Notes: generated from the sequence alone by a model not told the origin. Positions 36,037 to 47,436 are shown, numbered from the stretch's first letter. The stretch: 64,000 nt of DNA from Patiria miniata (GCF_015706575.1 NW_024037047.1:5832632-5896631); one strand, 5' to 3'. Made by a program: numbers and translations.

Positions 36037-36289
36037 CTACTTTCTCTTTTCCAGAGTGACCCAAACTTCGCCGTCAGGTCGTGTCATCAGACCGTAGTTT
36101 TTCTTTACGCTCTGTCCCTTCACCATGCGAAACTTGAACGCGCGGCACAGAACGGCAAGAAACACCGCGGCCTCCAGCTTGGCGAAATGCTGGCCGGGAC
36201 AGGCTCGATGCCCGGCGAAACCGAAGGGTTTGAAGGCGTGTTTCTGGCGGGCTGTCATGCGGTCAATGTCGAATCACTCGGGGTCAAAT
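36037..36289 (-). CDS. CYP20A1: CYP20A1-like exon 10 (heme-binding exon, with in-frame TGA)
   Basis: Acceptor CTCGTCTACAG, then A|TTT GAC CCC GAG TGA. The TGA (36274-36276) replaces arginine of the PERF-type motif; CGA to TGA is a CpG transition. The frame then stays open for 78 codons through FGFAGHRACPG (heme cysteine present) and ends VWVTLEKRK-TAG. Confidence 0.9.
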
Positions 36290-39200
36290 CTGTAGACGAG
36301 GAGGATGTTCATCAAATTAAGTTGAATGAATGCATCGAAGTTATGCCAATTCCATGCGAAACACGATAACTTCTACTTGCAAAACTTTGCATTGAAGTCG
36401 CAAGCAAATCAACTTCTCAAGTGAATTTATGAAAAAGACGATACGGTATTTCAGTTAAAGAGGATCACAGAAGATCTAGATCCGTTTTGTACAATGTACC
36501 TACAATCCTGGCCAAATCTCGCTGGGCCCCCAACCCCCCGACCCCTGTCAATGTTGTCTCTCATTGCGCGGTGTGTGCTCCGTCAGCTGGAGAGAACAAC
36601 ATTGACCGGGGGAGCAGGGGAGTGGGTGACCGTGGTTCAAGGCTAATGTGTCCCAACCATTTTGGCCGGGATTGTAGATCCAAGAGTGCATGCTCGCACA
36701 AATTACGCATCATTTTTAGTAAAAAATGTTATATTTGATGTTTTCTACCTGAGTTACTGGCCAGAAGGCAGTATCACCCAACATTCATACGAATCAGTAC
36801 AATGTTGTACAGAGAGGTCTACAAATTACATTCATGTATACTTGCTTACTTGCTCGGGTCCGGCCAAAGCACTGGATCCTCCATGACCACTCCAATGGCA
36901 TGAACAGTCGTCGTCTGTAGGGCAGGAAATGATATTAACAAAGAAAGAAAACATCACTTAAGAAGTTATACAAGGCTAGCAAGAGGATGAGTCGTGTATA
37001 GACTAATTCGGGGACAGCTATTTTATGAGGTGACACCAGGTTCGCACTCAGGTAGCACGCACGCAGTCCAGGCTCCTTCGGCCAATAGGATTACCAAAAT
37101 GCGCGCGCACTTTGTGTTTAAGAACCTGTATACTTATGTGCGGCATGCACGCACACGTGCATGGCGCCACCTCAAAAAGGCTTATAATTTGTGTTCGCCG
37201 CATTAGTCTATTACATTAAAGGCAAGCAATGGACATTTCTAGGTAGCCATTTAACCCATAAGCACCTTTAATACATTGTATTACATTGTGTTTACCCACT
37301 GATGAATCAGTAAAACGCTACAGTTGCAATCAAACGGACAATACAAAGCGCTCGTCTTAACAGAAATCTCGTATAACCAAAGCTCGTATTGAGCATTTTC
37401 TTCCTTGTAGGAATGTGCACACTTTGTTGGTCGGGACTGAAAATGCTCGTCTTAACCGGATCTCGTCCTAGCCGAGCTCGTATTACCGAGAGTTGACTTT
37501 AGTGCTCGGGCGCTTCCAGGCATAGTGGCTAAGGGTGTAAAAAATGCTTCTTTGCATGTCTTTTGTAGATTAATTTTAAAAGACGTATTACATACCCCAG
37601 CCTTTAGGACGTGGCCTGCAAGCTCAAAATCGTCATCGTGGTAGCGAGAGATGTACGTAGAAAGCACAGATAGACGAAGGGTCTCCTTGATCACTTGACC
37701 TACGTATCTAATACAGAGCAAAGAAAGTCATCAAATTCCACGGCAATTTAATTACCTTGCTCGGTCGAATAAAGAAGGAAATGTTCATAATTCTTTTGAA
37801 AACTGAAGACGGTTGTTCTGTCTTTCACACTTTTGTAGACGTCTAATTAATTACAAGAAGCAGCCAACGCTGTTGTTCTTCAAAAAGAGGGATGTGCTTT
37901 AAAGCCGGAAGAGAAATCCCCCTTTGACCACAACGAAAAATTCGTCGCAAACGGTGATTCCACTGCAAATTGAACTAAATGGATGGATGATGATTCCTTG
38001 ATTTCGCTTGAGATGAATCGCTGCAAATTACCAAATGTTGGAAATATATCCCTACACTTTTTTTATAGTGTCACTTGTTGATTTCCGGTAATTTGGTATA
38101 TTCTAAGGTATGAAAAATATACTTGTCATCAATCGATTCATCTGAATCCTCATTAATTCACGATTTGGTACATCCAGTTTATATGCACGTTCGGCCTACC
38201 TGTGTTTAAAGTCATGGGAAGTTAAAAAAAAAAAAAAAAAAAAGTCTCTCAATTTGTCATTCAGCTTGAGAAGTTTATCCTACCGAAGATCTTCATGATT
38301 CATATCCTCAACGTCGCCTTGCCCAACTGCCTCGATCACATTCAGGTAAAGTTTCTCCTGACAGTCAGGGGAAATAGCCAAGAAGTATAGTGCCCAAGAC
38401 GTCACTGTGTGGTAATGATAACATAACAATCAACAAGTTAAACGATTAATATTTAGGATTGCATCATTTAACTTAAGTTGGAATTATTTGGAGCCGGATC
38501 GGGAATTTCCCCGTGTTTTTTTTTTCTCCCAAAAGGTTTTTGTGGGGTTTTCACCCATCCCGTGATCAGCTTTATATTTGAATGTTTAAAATGCGTATAA
38601 TAGCTTTAATTTCTTTAATATTTCTGAGATACTCGTATTTGTAAAAGTTAATGTTCGTCATATGTTTCACCAATGTACCTTTCCTTATGAGTTTAACTTT
38701 ACTTAACATTATTTAATAATTTGTTATTATTTAATAATGTTATTATTTAATAATTTGTAACGTAGTTTTGAAGAAATAGTGGCCACTACTACTGTCCAAA
38801 CAAGCTGTTTAACATGATAAGCAAGTAAAAAGTGGAACCTAATCCAAAAATGAAGAACAGTTTAATATTATTATATTATATTACAATGCTATGGAGACAC
38901 TACTGTTCTGCCTTGAATGACATCACGCATTTGTTCTTGAATATGGAAATTTTCATTAGCATAAAAACAAAACTGTTAGAATTTCTCCCTTTTACTGCTA
39001 CAAAGGTGGTGGAAAGTCATAGTTACATGGCAAGAAAGCTTTTTTAAATGTATTTAAGTCATAAAATCATATTCCTTATCCTATTGCATGTTTCCTTTAC
39101 ATTCTTTGAACTTGAACACCTGAAACATATTTAAGAATCAAACACCTCGGGACTAAATTCTACATTTGATTGGACTTACAGATCCCTACAGTTTGTAGTC

Positions 39201-42200
39201 CACCGATCAGATAGCCCACGCAGTCATCATGCATCTGCTCCTCAGGCAGTTCGTCCTCAAGGAGAGCATCAATGAAAGTTTGGTACTCAAGAAAGCAGGG
39301 GTTGTCTCGACGATGCTGGATCATTTTCTGACCCAGGGTTTTAAGAGATGCCAGGTCTGTTGAAGGAAATGAAATATTAAGAGAGAAAAAAAAAACAGCC
39401 TCGATTTTGCTGGCGTTTTGGAAGCAACGTTATTCTGAGGAACTTCCAAAATGAACTTACTAAGGTATAGTAATATCTTTAAGTAAGTTTTTTTCAGACA
39501 AATTCCTATGTTGTCAGTGGTTTCGTATGTTGTCCACTTATGACAATATTCGAGTTATGTTACTCACCACAATTAAATACTACCTCGCCTTATTACCTGG
39601 CTGGTAAAGTAACTGTTAAACCTCGACATAATGAAGCTCGCACTTGTCATTCAGAGTGCCCATTTTGAACTTCCTTTATCACGTCGTGTTCTCTACAAAA
39701 TCCATTTTGTCATGATATATACCATGATATATATAACTCCAGTTCGTTCCAGCACTGACAAAGAGAAACGTTTAAAGGGAAAATACAACATTTGCAAACA
39801 TCGAAAAATAAAATGACCAAGTTTTTACGAAATACCTTACAGGATGTTGGTAAATGACAGCCTAAAGCATCCTGTAAAATTATGGCACCTGGTGTGAAGT
39901 CATTTTCAAGAAAATTATATTTTTGTTTACATTTCCAACGGTGGTCGGCCGACCACCGTAGGAAAAACCTAACTATTTTTCACTACTGCTCCAAATTTAC
40001 CATTTTTTTCAGTCCAATTTTGTTTGCTAATTGGTTTTATGTTCATGAATGGGTGCAGGTCAGCTAGACTGGTTCCCTTAGCGTACAATTTTCCGGCATC
40101 TGTAAATTGATCCATTTCATCTTCAGTGGAGTCAGGGAACCAGACTACTTGAACATTTTTGTTTTTCTTGGTTTTTCCAGCATTTTCGAAAACAAAACTT
40201 CAAACATGTCAGTGTAACAATAATTTGATCTATTATACTAACCCCTCAAATAGTTCATTTCTGAAAATTAAAGCATAAGCCAATGATGTACATTCCCTTT
40301 AATAGTGTGATTATAGAAAAAACAAAGGTCTCTTTTATAAAGCACCACAATTATTATAACTCAACAGTTGGCGTCCAATTTGTAAAGGAAAAACTCTCAT
40401 TTTGACCCAAAAGAGTGTCAATCCAAAAATCTGTCCCGGATTCCGGATCGAATTGGACCTGTGACTATTTAAGAGTACTTTACCGCGGAACAGACTTCAC
40501 GGAGGTGGTCTACGTCTTCTTCGGTTTCGAAATAGTTCCCGAAGCAGGTGCGAACAATCCCCTTGATGCTCATGTCAATGCAATGATGGACTAGCGGGAT
40601 GCGGGTACCCTCGGGAATGGCGGACAACGCCTGCACAGTTTCACGAGCCACCTATTCAAGGTGAATAGAAAACCCGTTTATGTACAGGTGTAACATTTCT
40701 CCGTTTGAGTATCTAGGATGGGGATGCCTATTGGCTAACGGAACTCAACCCAAATATTTACAAAATAACTAAAATACCAAGTGCGAACAATAAACTTGTG
40801 CGGATGGAAAGTTTGTGAGGATACTTCTGATTGTCCAAAACAAATCATTCGTCCCCCTACCTTTGGTACCTACGTTCGCGACTCTGGAAAGGGATGGTAG
40901 TACAATTTGTTCATTGTTGGTTATAATAGTTTGGTTATTTCAATTTAACGTTAGTTTAAGGTTCATCTTACCTTATTGAAGTTTGGGTAAAAATGGGTCA
41001 CCGTCTCATGACTCAGGGTGTGATCGTAGAGTTCTCGTCTTCTGATTGCATCATCGGTCTTTGCAAACTGGATGGCATTACTCCCAAACAGAATTTCTAA
41101 CATCTCCATCATGTCAGCTGAAAAATTACAACAAATTTAAACCACCATAACTCAAACTTTTAAGTCATTATCTATTCATGACAGGAACGATCACACGAAA
41201 CTGTTTTGCCCATAAAGCAACCACACAAAAAGTTTTCACAAAATCCGACAACGGAGCTTTCAAGAGTTGAAATGACCCGAGAGGCTCGAGTCCGACTCAA
41301 GTCGCAATTTGTGGTGACCCGAATCGAGTCATTACTGGATTCGACCCACTCTGCGGAAATGATAGACACGATTCGATTCATGCTAGCAAAAGACTCGACT
41401 CGAGCAAAAGGCTCGGTTTGGATAATTCGACTGAGTCACTGCCTTCAGATGACTCGATTTGATTCGAGTCACTGTCTCAGAATGACTCAATTTGACTCGA
41501 GTCATTGCCCATAAGATGATTCGACTAAACTCGAGTCATTGCATCAGAATATAGACTGGACTCAAGTCGTTGGATTTTTGGAATGAGGGAACTTCACATC
41601 ACAATCTTTATCGTGGCTATATATCCATGACTTACGGGGCCGGTTCGATGCCATGCGCACGTGATGTTCCATGAATAGCTCTGGAGAGGCAATGCTGACA
41701 ACGTACTTGGGGCCGTACCAAAACGAGGCTAGAGGTCCACATTTCCCATGCAGATCAAGAAGGTAATTATGAATGTTACCAGCGGCTGCAATGTCAGGCT
41801 TGTTTCCATCCCTGCAAGAGTACCGCATACGGCGCATATATAAGTACCAACAGTTTCTAAAATACTTAAATGATGTTCTGACAGTGGGTGCTTTTCGAAC
41901 TTCACCCCGAAAAAAAAATTAACTGTGTTTTTTTTTTCTAGCAATACAAAAGTCACTTTGAATGAGACAATGAAAGGAAATAAACGTCGGCTCACGTAGA
42001 GTTACGAAATAATTACTTTATAGATGTCGAACTTTTTGCGGCCCGACAATAAGTAAGTTTTCTCGGAGGAAAATTGGTGGCGCCACCTATAAGAATCGAT
42101 AATGTGGTAACCAGTAGCCATTCTACTCGCAGGGCGGATCTGTTCGTGCGAAAAAGTAATTTAAAATAAAGAAGAAGCTAAAAATAGAAAACTATGTTTT

Positions 42201-42655
42201 TATTCTTCATTACAATAAGACATATATATACAAGGTGAGGATTCGATTCGCTCTAAAAGTGTTATTCGACTGCATCCCTTTCTGCCTGAGGTATCAGTAA
42301 TTTTTATCGGTACCTCGAGTTTGAGGGTCTAGCTCCAGGAATATTTTCTTTTCCAGGAGACTTGGAAACCTGGAATAATGAAAAAAATATATATGATTTG
42401 ATTGAAGGATCAGTATACCAACACAACATAACTGGAAACAACGCAAGCTTTGATATGGATGATTTTGCACCAAACAAAACCCGTATATATAAACTCCAGA
42501 AGACCGTCACGATGGTTAAGGTCAAACCATGGAGGTAGAAAATGTCGAATCACTGCGGTACATGTACAGAGAGATGAAGGACATTTGAGGCACCCTAGCT
42601 TTCTTCGGACCCATTTAGCTCAAGTGCGTCCCTCGTATGTCGCACATCTTTAAAA

Positions 42656-42691
<36 letters not shown>

Positions 42692-43465
42692 CGCCCCAAC
42701 ACCCCAACAAGCAAACAAACAACAGACAGACAATAAGAGTAAGATCTTTTTGGGGTGAGGTTTCCGTCCACTGCGCTTACTAGGCCAAGTAAGAGAAATA
42801 CCAGTTGCTTGTCTCCGTACGCTTATTCCTTTTTTTGAGGCTGCATCATTTTTTTTTAATTTCAAGCATAACATTTTTTTTAAAAGATGTTTCAGAAGCT
42901 CAGACATGCTTCTTATAGATTTACTAATGTTCAATAAGCACTTTGAGGTCATCAACCAGTAGACAACTACCCAGAACTATCAAATAAATAGGGCCTTCTC
43001 CTTTTTATAAGGCACATATCGTGTAAGCTAAATATGGCTATTTTAACCCTTTTTTTCAATAAAATAATAAATAAAAAGGCCCTCATAGTTTCATCCTCCT
43101 TTTTAAATAAAACTCGGACAATCAACTGGTGGGTTTTTTTACTTGGCCTTGGGACCAAAGTGTATTTTTTTTTACTTCCATCAAAAACTAAATTCGCTCC
43201 AGGATCGGTTCGATGTAACGTAAGTACAAAAAATGTACTAGCCTGGGTATGATCCCACGTTCACTGGTGCGATTACACACTCTTATAAGGGTTCGTGTCA
43301 TCATCGGTTTTAAAAGCTCATGGACATGAAAAACACTTCATTATTTCAAAATATCGAGATGTATTTTATTATTGAATAGAATCATCAGTCACTTACCGAG
43401 AATGTGCGCTGGAAAGCGATAAGAAAAATCACAGCAAAGATCACGAACGAACTGATAAACAGCAT
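36037..43465 (-). CDS. CYP20A1: cytochrome P450 family 20 gene, probably disrupted
   Basis: Ten minus-strand exons, listed separately, give a P450 that aligns end to end with CYP20A1 as I remember it: membrane anchor in exon 1, IPG hinge in exon 2, the family stretch DGNKPDIAAAGN...SFWYGPKYVVS in exon 3, I-helix GGLQT in exon 6, K-helix ETLR in exon 8, FDPE in exon 9/10, heme motif FGFAGHRACPG in exon 10. CYP20 is an orphan ER monooxygenase. Two defects stand out: a TGA at 36274-36276 where the PERF arginine belongs, and a frame gap between exons 5 and 6 that needs a missing exon of length 1 mod 3. All other junctions keep frame. Unlike vertebrate CYP20A1, the heme loop is canonical. It may be a pseudogene, a null allele or a gene with sequence errors. 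Confidence 0.85.
36500..36677. repeat. imperfect fold-back repeat in CYP20 intron 9
   Basis: CTACAATCCTGGCCAAA at the left recurs inverted as TTTTGGCCGGGATTGTAG at the right. An inner pair is GACCCCTGTCAATGTTGT against ACAACATTGACCGGGGG. No target-site duplication identified. Confidence 0.6.
36850..36914 (-). CDS. CYP20A1: CYP20A1-like exon 9
   Basis: 65 bp between acceptor CTGCCCTACAG and donor AA|GTAAGC. Encodes TTTVHAIGVVMEDPVLWPDP, matching the human segment around ALGVVLQDPNTWP. It ends in phase 2, joining exon 10 as AA|A (lysine). Confidence 0.9.
37058..37160. repeat. dispersed GC-rich repeat, copy 2
   Basis: Near reverse complement of 7950-8062; shares GGCTCCTTCG.CCAATA and ACCAAAATGC. 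Lies in CYP20 intron 8. Confidence 0.45.
37596..37707 (-). CDS. CYP20A1: CYP20A1-like exon 8 (K-helix)
   Basis: 112 bp from acceptor GCTCTGTATTAG to donor GGG|GTATGT. It begins by completing an arginine codon (CG|A), then YVGQVIKETLRLS; ETLR is the ExxR motif of P450 K-helices. Confidence 0.9.
38284..38404 (-). CDS. CYP20A1: CYP20A1-like exon 7
   Basis: 121 bp, acceptor ATTACCACACAG, donor CG|GTAGGA. Encodes TSWALYFLAISPDCQEKLYL and the following residues, matching the post-I-helix region of CYP20. Confidence 0.9.
39180..39356 (-). CDS. CYP20A1: CYP20A1-like exon 6 (I-helix)
   Basis: 177 bp, acceptor TTTCCTTCAACAG, donor T|GTAAGT. Encodes LASLKTLGQKMIQHRRDNP, later GYLIGGLQTVGI, which supplies a GGxxT-like I-helix. 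It starts needing one upstream base, which exon 5 (phase 0) does not supply. Confidence 0.85.
39776..40298. mobile_element. TTAA-flanked MITE, family C, copy 2
   Basis: Inverted copy of 9352-9876, flanked by TTAA at 39772-39775 and 40299-40302, with the ACGGTGGTCGGCCGACCACC palindrome near 39939-39958. It fills much of CYP20 intron 5, exactly where the expected exon is missing. Confidence 0.85.
40484..40651 (-). CDS. CYP20A1: CYP20A1-like exon 5
   Basis: 168 bp (56 codons), acceptor ACCTTGAATAG, donor GCG|GTAAAG. Encodes VARETVQALSAIPEGTRIPL and then CIDMSIKGIVRTCFGNYFE, matching the CYP20 C/D-helix region. It ends in phase 0. Confidence 0.9.
40972..41117 (-). CDS. CYP20A1: CYP20A1-like exon 4
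   Basis: 146 bp, acceptor TGTAATTTTTCAG, donor AAG|GTAAGA. Encodes DMMEMLEILFGSNAIQFAK and ends HFYPNFNK. Phase matches exon 3 (C|CT, proline). Confidence 0.9.
41245..41575. repeat. decayed GACTCGAGTC-rich element in CYP20 intron 3
   Basis: Starts near CAAGAGTTGAAATGACCCGAG and is full of GACTCGA and CGAGTCA motifs. It resembles the bounded hAT-like element at 55026-55664. No intact right end or target-site duplication is visible. Confidence 0.55.
41636..41811 (-). CDS. CYP20A1: CYP20A1-like exon 3
   Basis: 176 bp, acceptor TACTCTTGCAG, donor C|GTAAGT. Encodes DGNKPDIAAAGNIHNYLLDL and SFWYGPKYVVS, the most diagnostic CYP20 segment seen here. Confidence 0.95.
42314..42369 (-). CDS. CYP20A1: CYP20A1-like exon 2
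   Basis: 56 bp, acceptor TTCATTATTCCAG, donor GAG|GTACCG. Encodes VSKSPGKENIPGARPSNS; the IPG is the proline-rich hinge after the membrane anchor. Its last two bases AG join G of exon 3 to make arginine. Confidence 0.85.
42656..42692. repeat. (AAC)n microsatellite
   Basis: About twelve AAC units in CYP20 intron 1. Confidence 0.9.
43397..43465 (-). CDS. CYP20A1: CYP20A1-like exon 1 (membrane anchor)
   Basis: 69 bp from ATG, donor TCG|GTAAGT. The 23 residues (MLFISSFVIFAVIFLIAFQR...) form a hydrophobic N-terminal anchor of the microsomal P450 type. The start is chosen because the length matches the family and no in-frame upstream ATG is near. Confidence 0.8.
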
Positions 43466-43469
43466 CTTA

Positions 43470-45310
43470 CTAGATAGCTGGATCTCAGCATAGCAAGCAT
43501 CCACGCAGTCAAGCCGATCGATCCAGTCTGGCAACTTTTAACTCCAAACGGAGTTTATTTGAAAGATCTCACAAGCGGCTTCCCCACGGAAGCTGCCCAT
43601 TAGTCGGAAGGCAACATACGTGCAAACGTTTTATTTACCCTGGTCAATTTGTGCACATTTCATGCCCACAACCTGTCACTTCCAATTAGTATACTAAAAT
43701 CATCTCGAGCTGCATCTGTTTTTGCGTATAGTTATTTTATTGCTGTCGATGAGTAAACTCGCAGTATCAAACAGCTGAAGATATCTGAACCTAAACTTTC
43801 ACTGTTATGTTTAATAGCCAAAAGACACGAGGCTACTTACATTATAAATGCCAGGTCCTCTTCATAAGTTAATACCAGGATTTTACAATTTCATGCCTGA
43901 AAGGTTTTATGACATACACACGCCGCACGCAATAGAGATGAGAGAGTTTAAATCTTGGTACGGCAACAAACCTAAGCTCTATGCTCGGGTTGTGTCTGAA
44001 AAGAGGGGTTGATTTTGGTTGTTAATTCTGTACCAGGAAAGGAGAATGACCAAATACCAAGCCAACAGTTGCATGGGACGATAACCTGGACATCAGGAGG
44101 TTCTCATTAAATCTGCCAGTAATCAAAACATCAGAAGAAAACAAGACAGTTGCACTCTCTATCAAGTTATGATTTCCGAGCATTTTGATCGATGGTAAGA
44201 ATAAACGGTACCTTGAATAATCAGGAACTGAGCCTACTAAAACATATAGAGGTTGTTCAACTGTTTGTGATGCGGCAGTTATAGCAGTGAAGATGATAAT
44301 TAAGTATCGATGCTTTATACAGCAACGTTTGACTTCTTACAAACTCTGTTTCGTTGGCTTCAACCTAGAACAATCGCACTAGACAATCAGTCTATACAAT
44401 GAATGGATCATCTGTCAACTTTAAGAGTGCATACTGTTGCTATTATTGGCGCACGTTATATATGAAGGTTGATTTACATGTACATGTATTTATCAAACGA
44501 CATTACGTACGCCACTCAGCCAATGGATCGATCCAGTAAGCTCCGCCCAGTGCGCACGTGGGCAAATTAACACGTGCTCCTCTCCAATGCCACGCTGCAT
44601 TTTCCTTCCGCGCGCATTATACGCGCGTGCACGCGTGACGAACTTTAGTGCACGCACGTCGGACATAAATCACGGCTGTGATTGGTCAGAACACCATGGG
44701 GCGGTGCTTACTGGATCGGTCCATTGCAGCTGCACGTGTCATTACAAGTCATCCGGTGATGACACAGAATCAACTACTTCATCAAGGCGTCTGGATTTTG
44801 TTTCATTCACACTTCTCGCTGACCTTTGTAATATGAGAAGTACATAGCTTGTTCCGCGCACTTTGAATTACCATTTTTTTTTTACAGATGTAAAAAGAGG
44901 TTTAAGCTTTTTTTTTTTATATCCTATTGGTTTTTTTTAATGGCCCTGAACTACTGGTATGAATAATGTATGTCCGGAGGGGATGCAAACGTTGCATTCC
45001 AATGACTTTCCGTGTCATCTTTGTCATTTCAATGCGGTTATCGCTGCAAATAGAACTTTGCCTCCTGACAGATTTTGGCCCCAGGTTATCGGTTTATTTT
45101 ACGCTCTTTTGAAGAGTACTGCGATAACCCTACAGATGCTCCATGGTGACGCACGAAAACTGTGAAATACCACTTGCCTACACGAGTATCGTTTGTGAAA
45201 ATTGCAATAAAACAAACAAAAGAAACAAACAAACAACCCACCAAGCCTAGAATGATTCAGAATTTGTATTATGATTGAAATAAAAAACCTCACAATCTGC
45301 CGTTCGCATG
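43470..45310. other. gene-free DNA upstream of CYP20
   Basis: Should contain the CYP20 promoter and any 5' untranslated exon. A CpG-richer patch lies at 44530-44720 with CACGTG and GCACGTG motifs. No recognised gene. Confidence 0.35.
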
Positions 45311-45315
45311 GAACT

Positions 45316-45560
45316 TGCCCAGGCCTATAAAGGGTGAGTAAAAAAAAAAGAAACCCAAATGTCGGGACCATTGTTTGAGTGAAGTTCTGCATGTAGCACT
45401 TTCAAAATCTGTGATGTAAAGCCCAATTCATAAGTTTTCTTTTATAGTACAAGAATCATTCAAATCACTCATGTACTTTTCAAGTTCCGGAATTTTAATC
45501 ACAACTACCGCTTTAAAGTTCTGTCCACAAATCACACAAAGGTAAGTGTTCTTTCAGCTA
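45316..45560. repeat. dispersed repeat related to 59829-60225 (half copy)
   Basis: Includes AGGGTGAGTAAAAAA, AGTTCTGCATGTAGCACTTT, GAATCATTCAAATCACTC and CTTTAAAGTTCTGTCCAC. These match, inverted, the right part of 59829-60225. The opposite arm of the hairpin is missing here. Confidence 0.6.
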
Positions 45561-45861
45561 AACGAAAACAAATCATATAGGGATGTGTGTGAACCATCAA
45601 CATTATGTGTCCACTCCTATAGTTACGTAGCTAGCTTCCTCTTTTGTGCACACGCTGTGGCTATTAATTTTCTAGACCGTATAGTCGATCTGCTGCGGAC
45701 TTGTTGAAAAGCTAATAACTAAAAATCAGCTTTAAATCAGCTTTAATGATAATTGTACTGCACATAACACGCGGATGGGTGTTTTATAGATGTTTTTATT
45801 AAAGGCTGCCAAAAATATACCTCAAATCTATTTGCGTACTGTTTTGGTTTACTTAAGTTAA

Positions 45862-46374
45862 AGCTAGAGTCCATCAGTTGCAGCCATCCGAAAAGTAACT
45901 GGCGTAATTATTGTTGAAAAACAAACTTGGTTGAAAGATAGTAAGGGAACTAAACTCCCTGTGAAGTTATTCTTTCTGGGAAGCTGTCATTTTGAAGTAA
46001 TCAACGAAAGAAGGCATTTCCAACGGTGATTCTTAAGAAGCACCGTAAAAAAAATTTAAATTAGTAGTTCGTTTTGTTATTCAGCGCAGCGCGCACACGT
46101 ATTGGAACGACGCACACGCGCGCGCGGTTGTTGTAATTCGTCGGATCAGTGCGCGACGTCGCGTATAGCTGCAATTCAAAACAATTCAAAACATGATTCA
46201 GTAACTTTTGATTTGAAATTGAGATCTAAGAATGTTGTTTTTCTCGGAATGTACAGCTGAAGCTTAGCTGAAACTTCATCAGGTTTAGTTGCTCAGTATC
46301 CTTCATTAGATTTTGAACTCGTTGCTTCAAACGAACAAAATGCACAAATTACAAATGATGGACTGTACGTAGCT
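45862..46374. mobile_element. TTAA-flanked MITE, family B, copy 2
   Basis: 513 bp between TTAA at 45858-45861 and 46375-46378. Inverted relative to 3902-4412 with the same content (CCATCCGAAAAGTAACTGG, GCGCGCGCGG block, GATTTGAAATTGAGATCT). The central palindrome has decayed in this copy. Confidence 0.8.
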
Positions 46375-46378
46375 TTAA

Positions 46379-46825
46379 TATAATGTGATGTGCGAGGTAA
46401 AAACTTCAAGGGCACAATTTAAAAATGTCAGTCTAAAATCACATATTAACGATCAAGTGGGATACTCTGCATGGGAAATACCTGCTTTATCCCTGGAACA
46501 AATTAAATTTAATGCGACTTTGGATAGGACGAAGAGAGGGACAGAATATAACAGCGCGAAAGATTCACCATTAGTAGATCACATTATAGTTACGTTAGTG
46601 GGGGTGTCTACGAAACCACTTGAGAAATAGGGTGCGTTCAATGACGGCCATTCCTGTAGGAGAACTGCAACTGCGTATTTTACGCATTCAAGCACCGTTG
46701 CGCAGTGTTGAAAATGTTCCATACACGCGCGCTTGTTGATCGAAATATGTTCGAAATACGACGCAGCCAGTGCGCGTTATGCCAGTTGACGCTCATGACG
46801 TAATTTGAACGAGACCTATACCTAC
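46379..46825. other. gene-free intergenic DNA
   Basis: An 81-codon open frame at 46385-46630 has no recognised domain. Moderately CpG-rich toward the right. No feature otherwise. Confidence 0.35.
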
Positions 46826-47436
46826 CTCATCTGTCATGCATTCTGACGAACATCAACAGCGCACCAAGGCTCTCAACACAGGGCCGAAGTGTGGATGCTT
46901 GGCGGCATATATGAGAGGGTTATAATGCAGCCGTTCAGGAAGAGCATCAATCCGCCATACAGCTGGAAACGGTTGCTCTTACTAACCACCATAGGGAGTG
47001 AAGCACACTATGAAAGCGAACACTACGACGAAGAGGTTCTTCGCCAGCTGGTCGGTCTTGTTGCGTCGAGGCGATCCAAGCTGACATCGGCGAGTGCCTC
47101 TTCGGATGGTGTCATCTAGGTCCAACATAGACACAAGTACGAAAGTGGTGCTGAAGGCATGACCGTTGACGTCTGCGCAGACCCGCTCAACTTCTGCCGG
47201 CGCTTCTTGAAGTGCTTCTTGATGTATCGCCAAATCAGGACGAACGACACAACGATCACGATGAACGGGAGCGGGTAGAAGACTCCAAACTGAACCTTAT
47301 CGTAGGTTGCAGCTCTCGGGTGGGTGTCGATGTCGGTACAGCTACAGGTTCGGCTCTGAGGATCGAAACCGAGATCGCCGACTCGATCCGAACAGCGGCG
47401 GCACCACCACGGTATGGCGAGCCAAAGTAACATTTA
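46826..47436 (-). pseudogene. rhodopsin-family GPCR pseudogene (TM4-TM7 fragment)
   Basis: Minus-strand frames give GDLGFDPQSRTCSCTDIDTHP (extracellular loop 2), then FGVFYPLPFIVIVVSFVLIW (TM5) and KKHFKKRRQKL. Another frame gives TIRRGTRRCQLGSPRRNKT and LAKNLFVVVFAFIVCFTP (TM6, CFTP in place of CWxP). A further frame gives YGGLMLFLNG, and after two surplus bases NPLIYAAKHPHFGPVLRAL (TM7 NPxxY). At least three shifts and stops break it. The family is a class A orphan type resembling moody/melatonin-like receptors. TM1-TM3 are absent. Confidence 0.8.

Noticed and set aside
36274..36276. TGA read as selenocysteine in CYP20
   Set aside because: P450s are not selenoproteins, the position is the PERF arginine, and CGA to TGA is an ordinary CpG mutation.
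39601..39720. Candidate for the missing CYP20 exon on the minus strand
   Set aside because: An acceptor-like TTTTGTAG exists, but the required frame hits a stop and the residues do not resemble the family.
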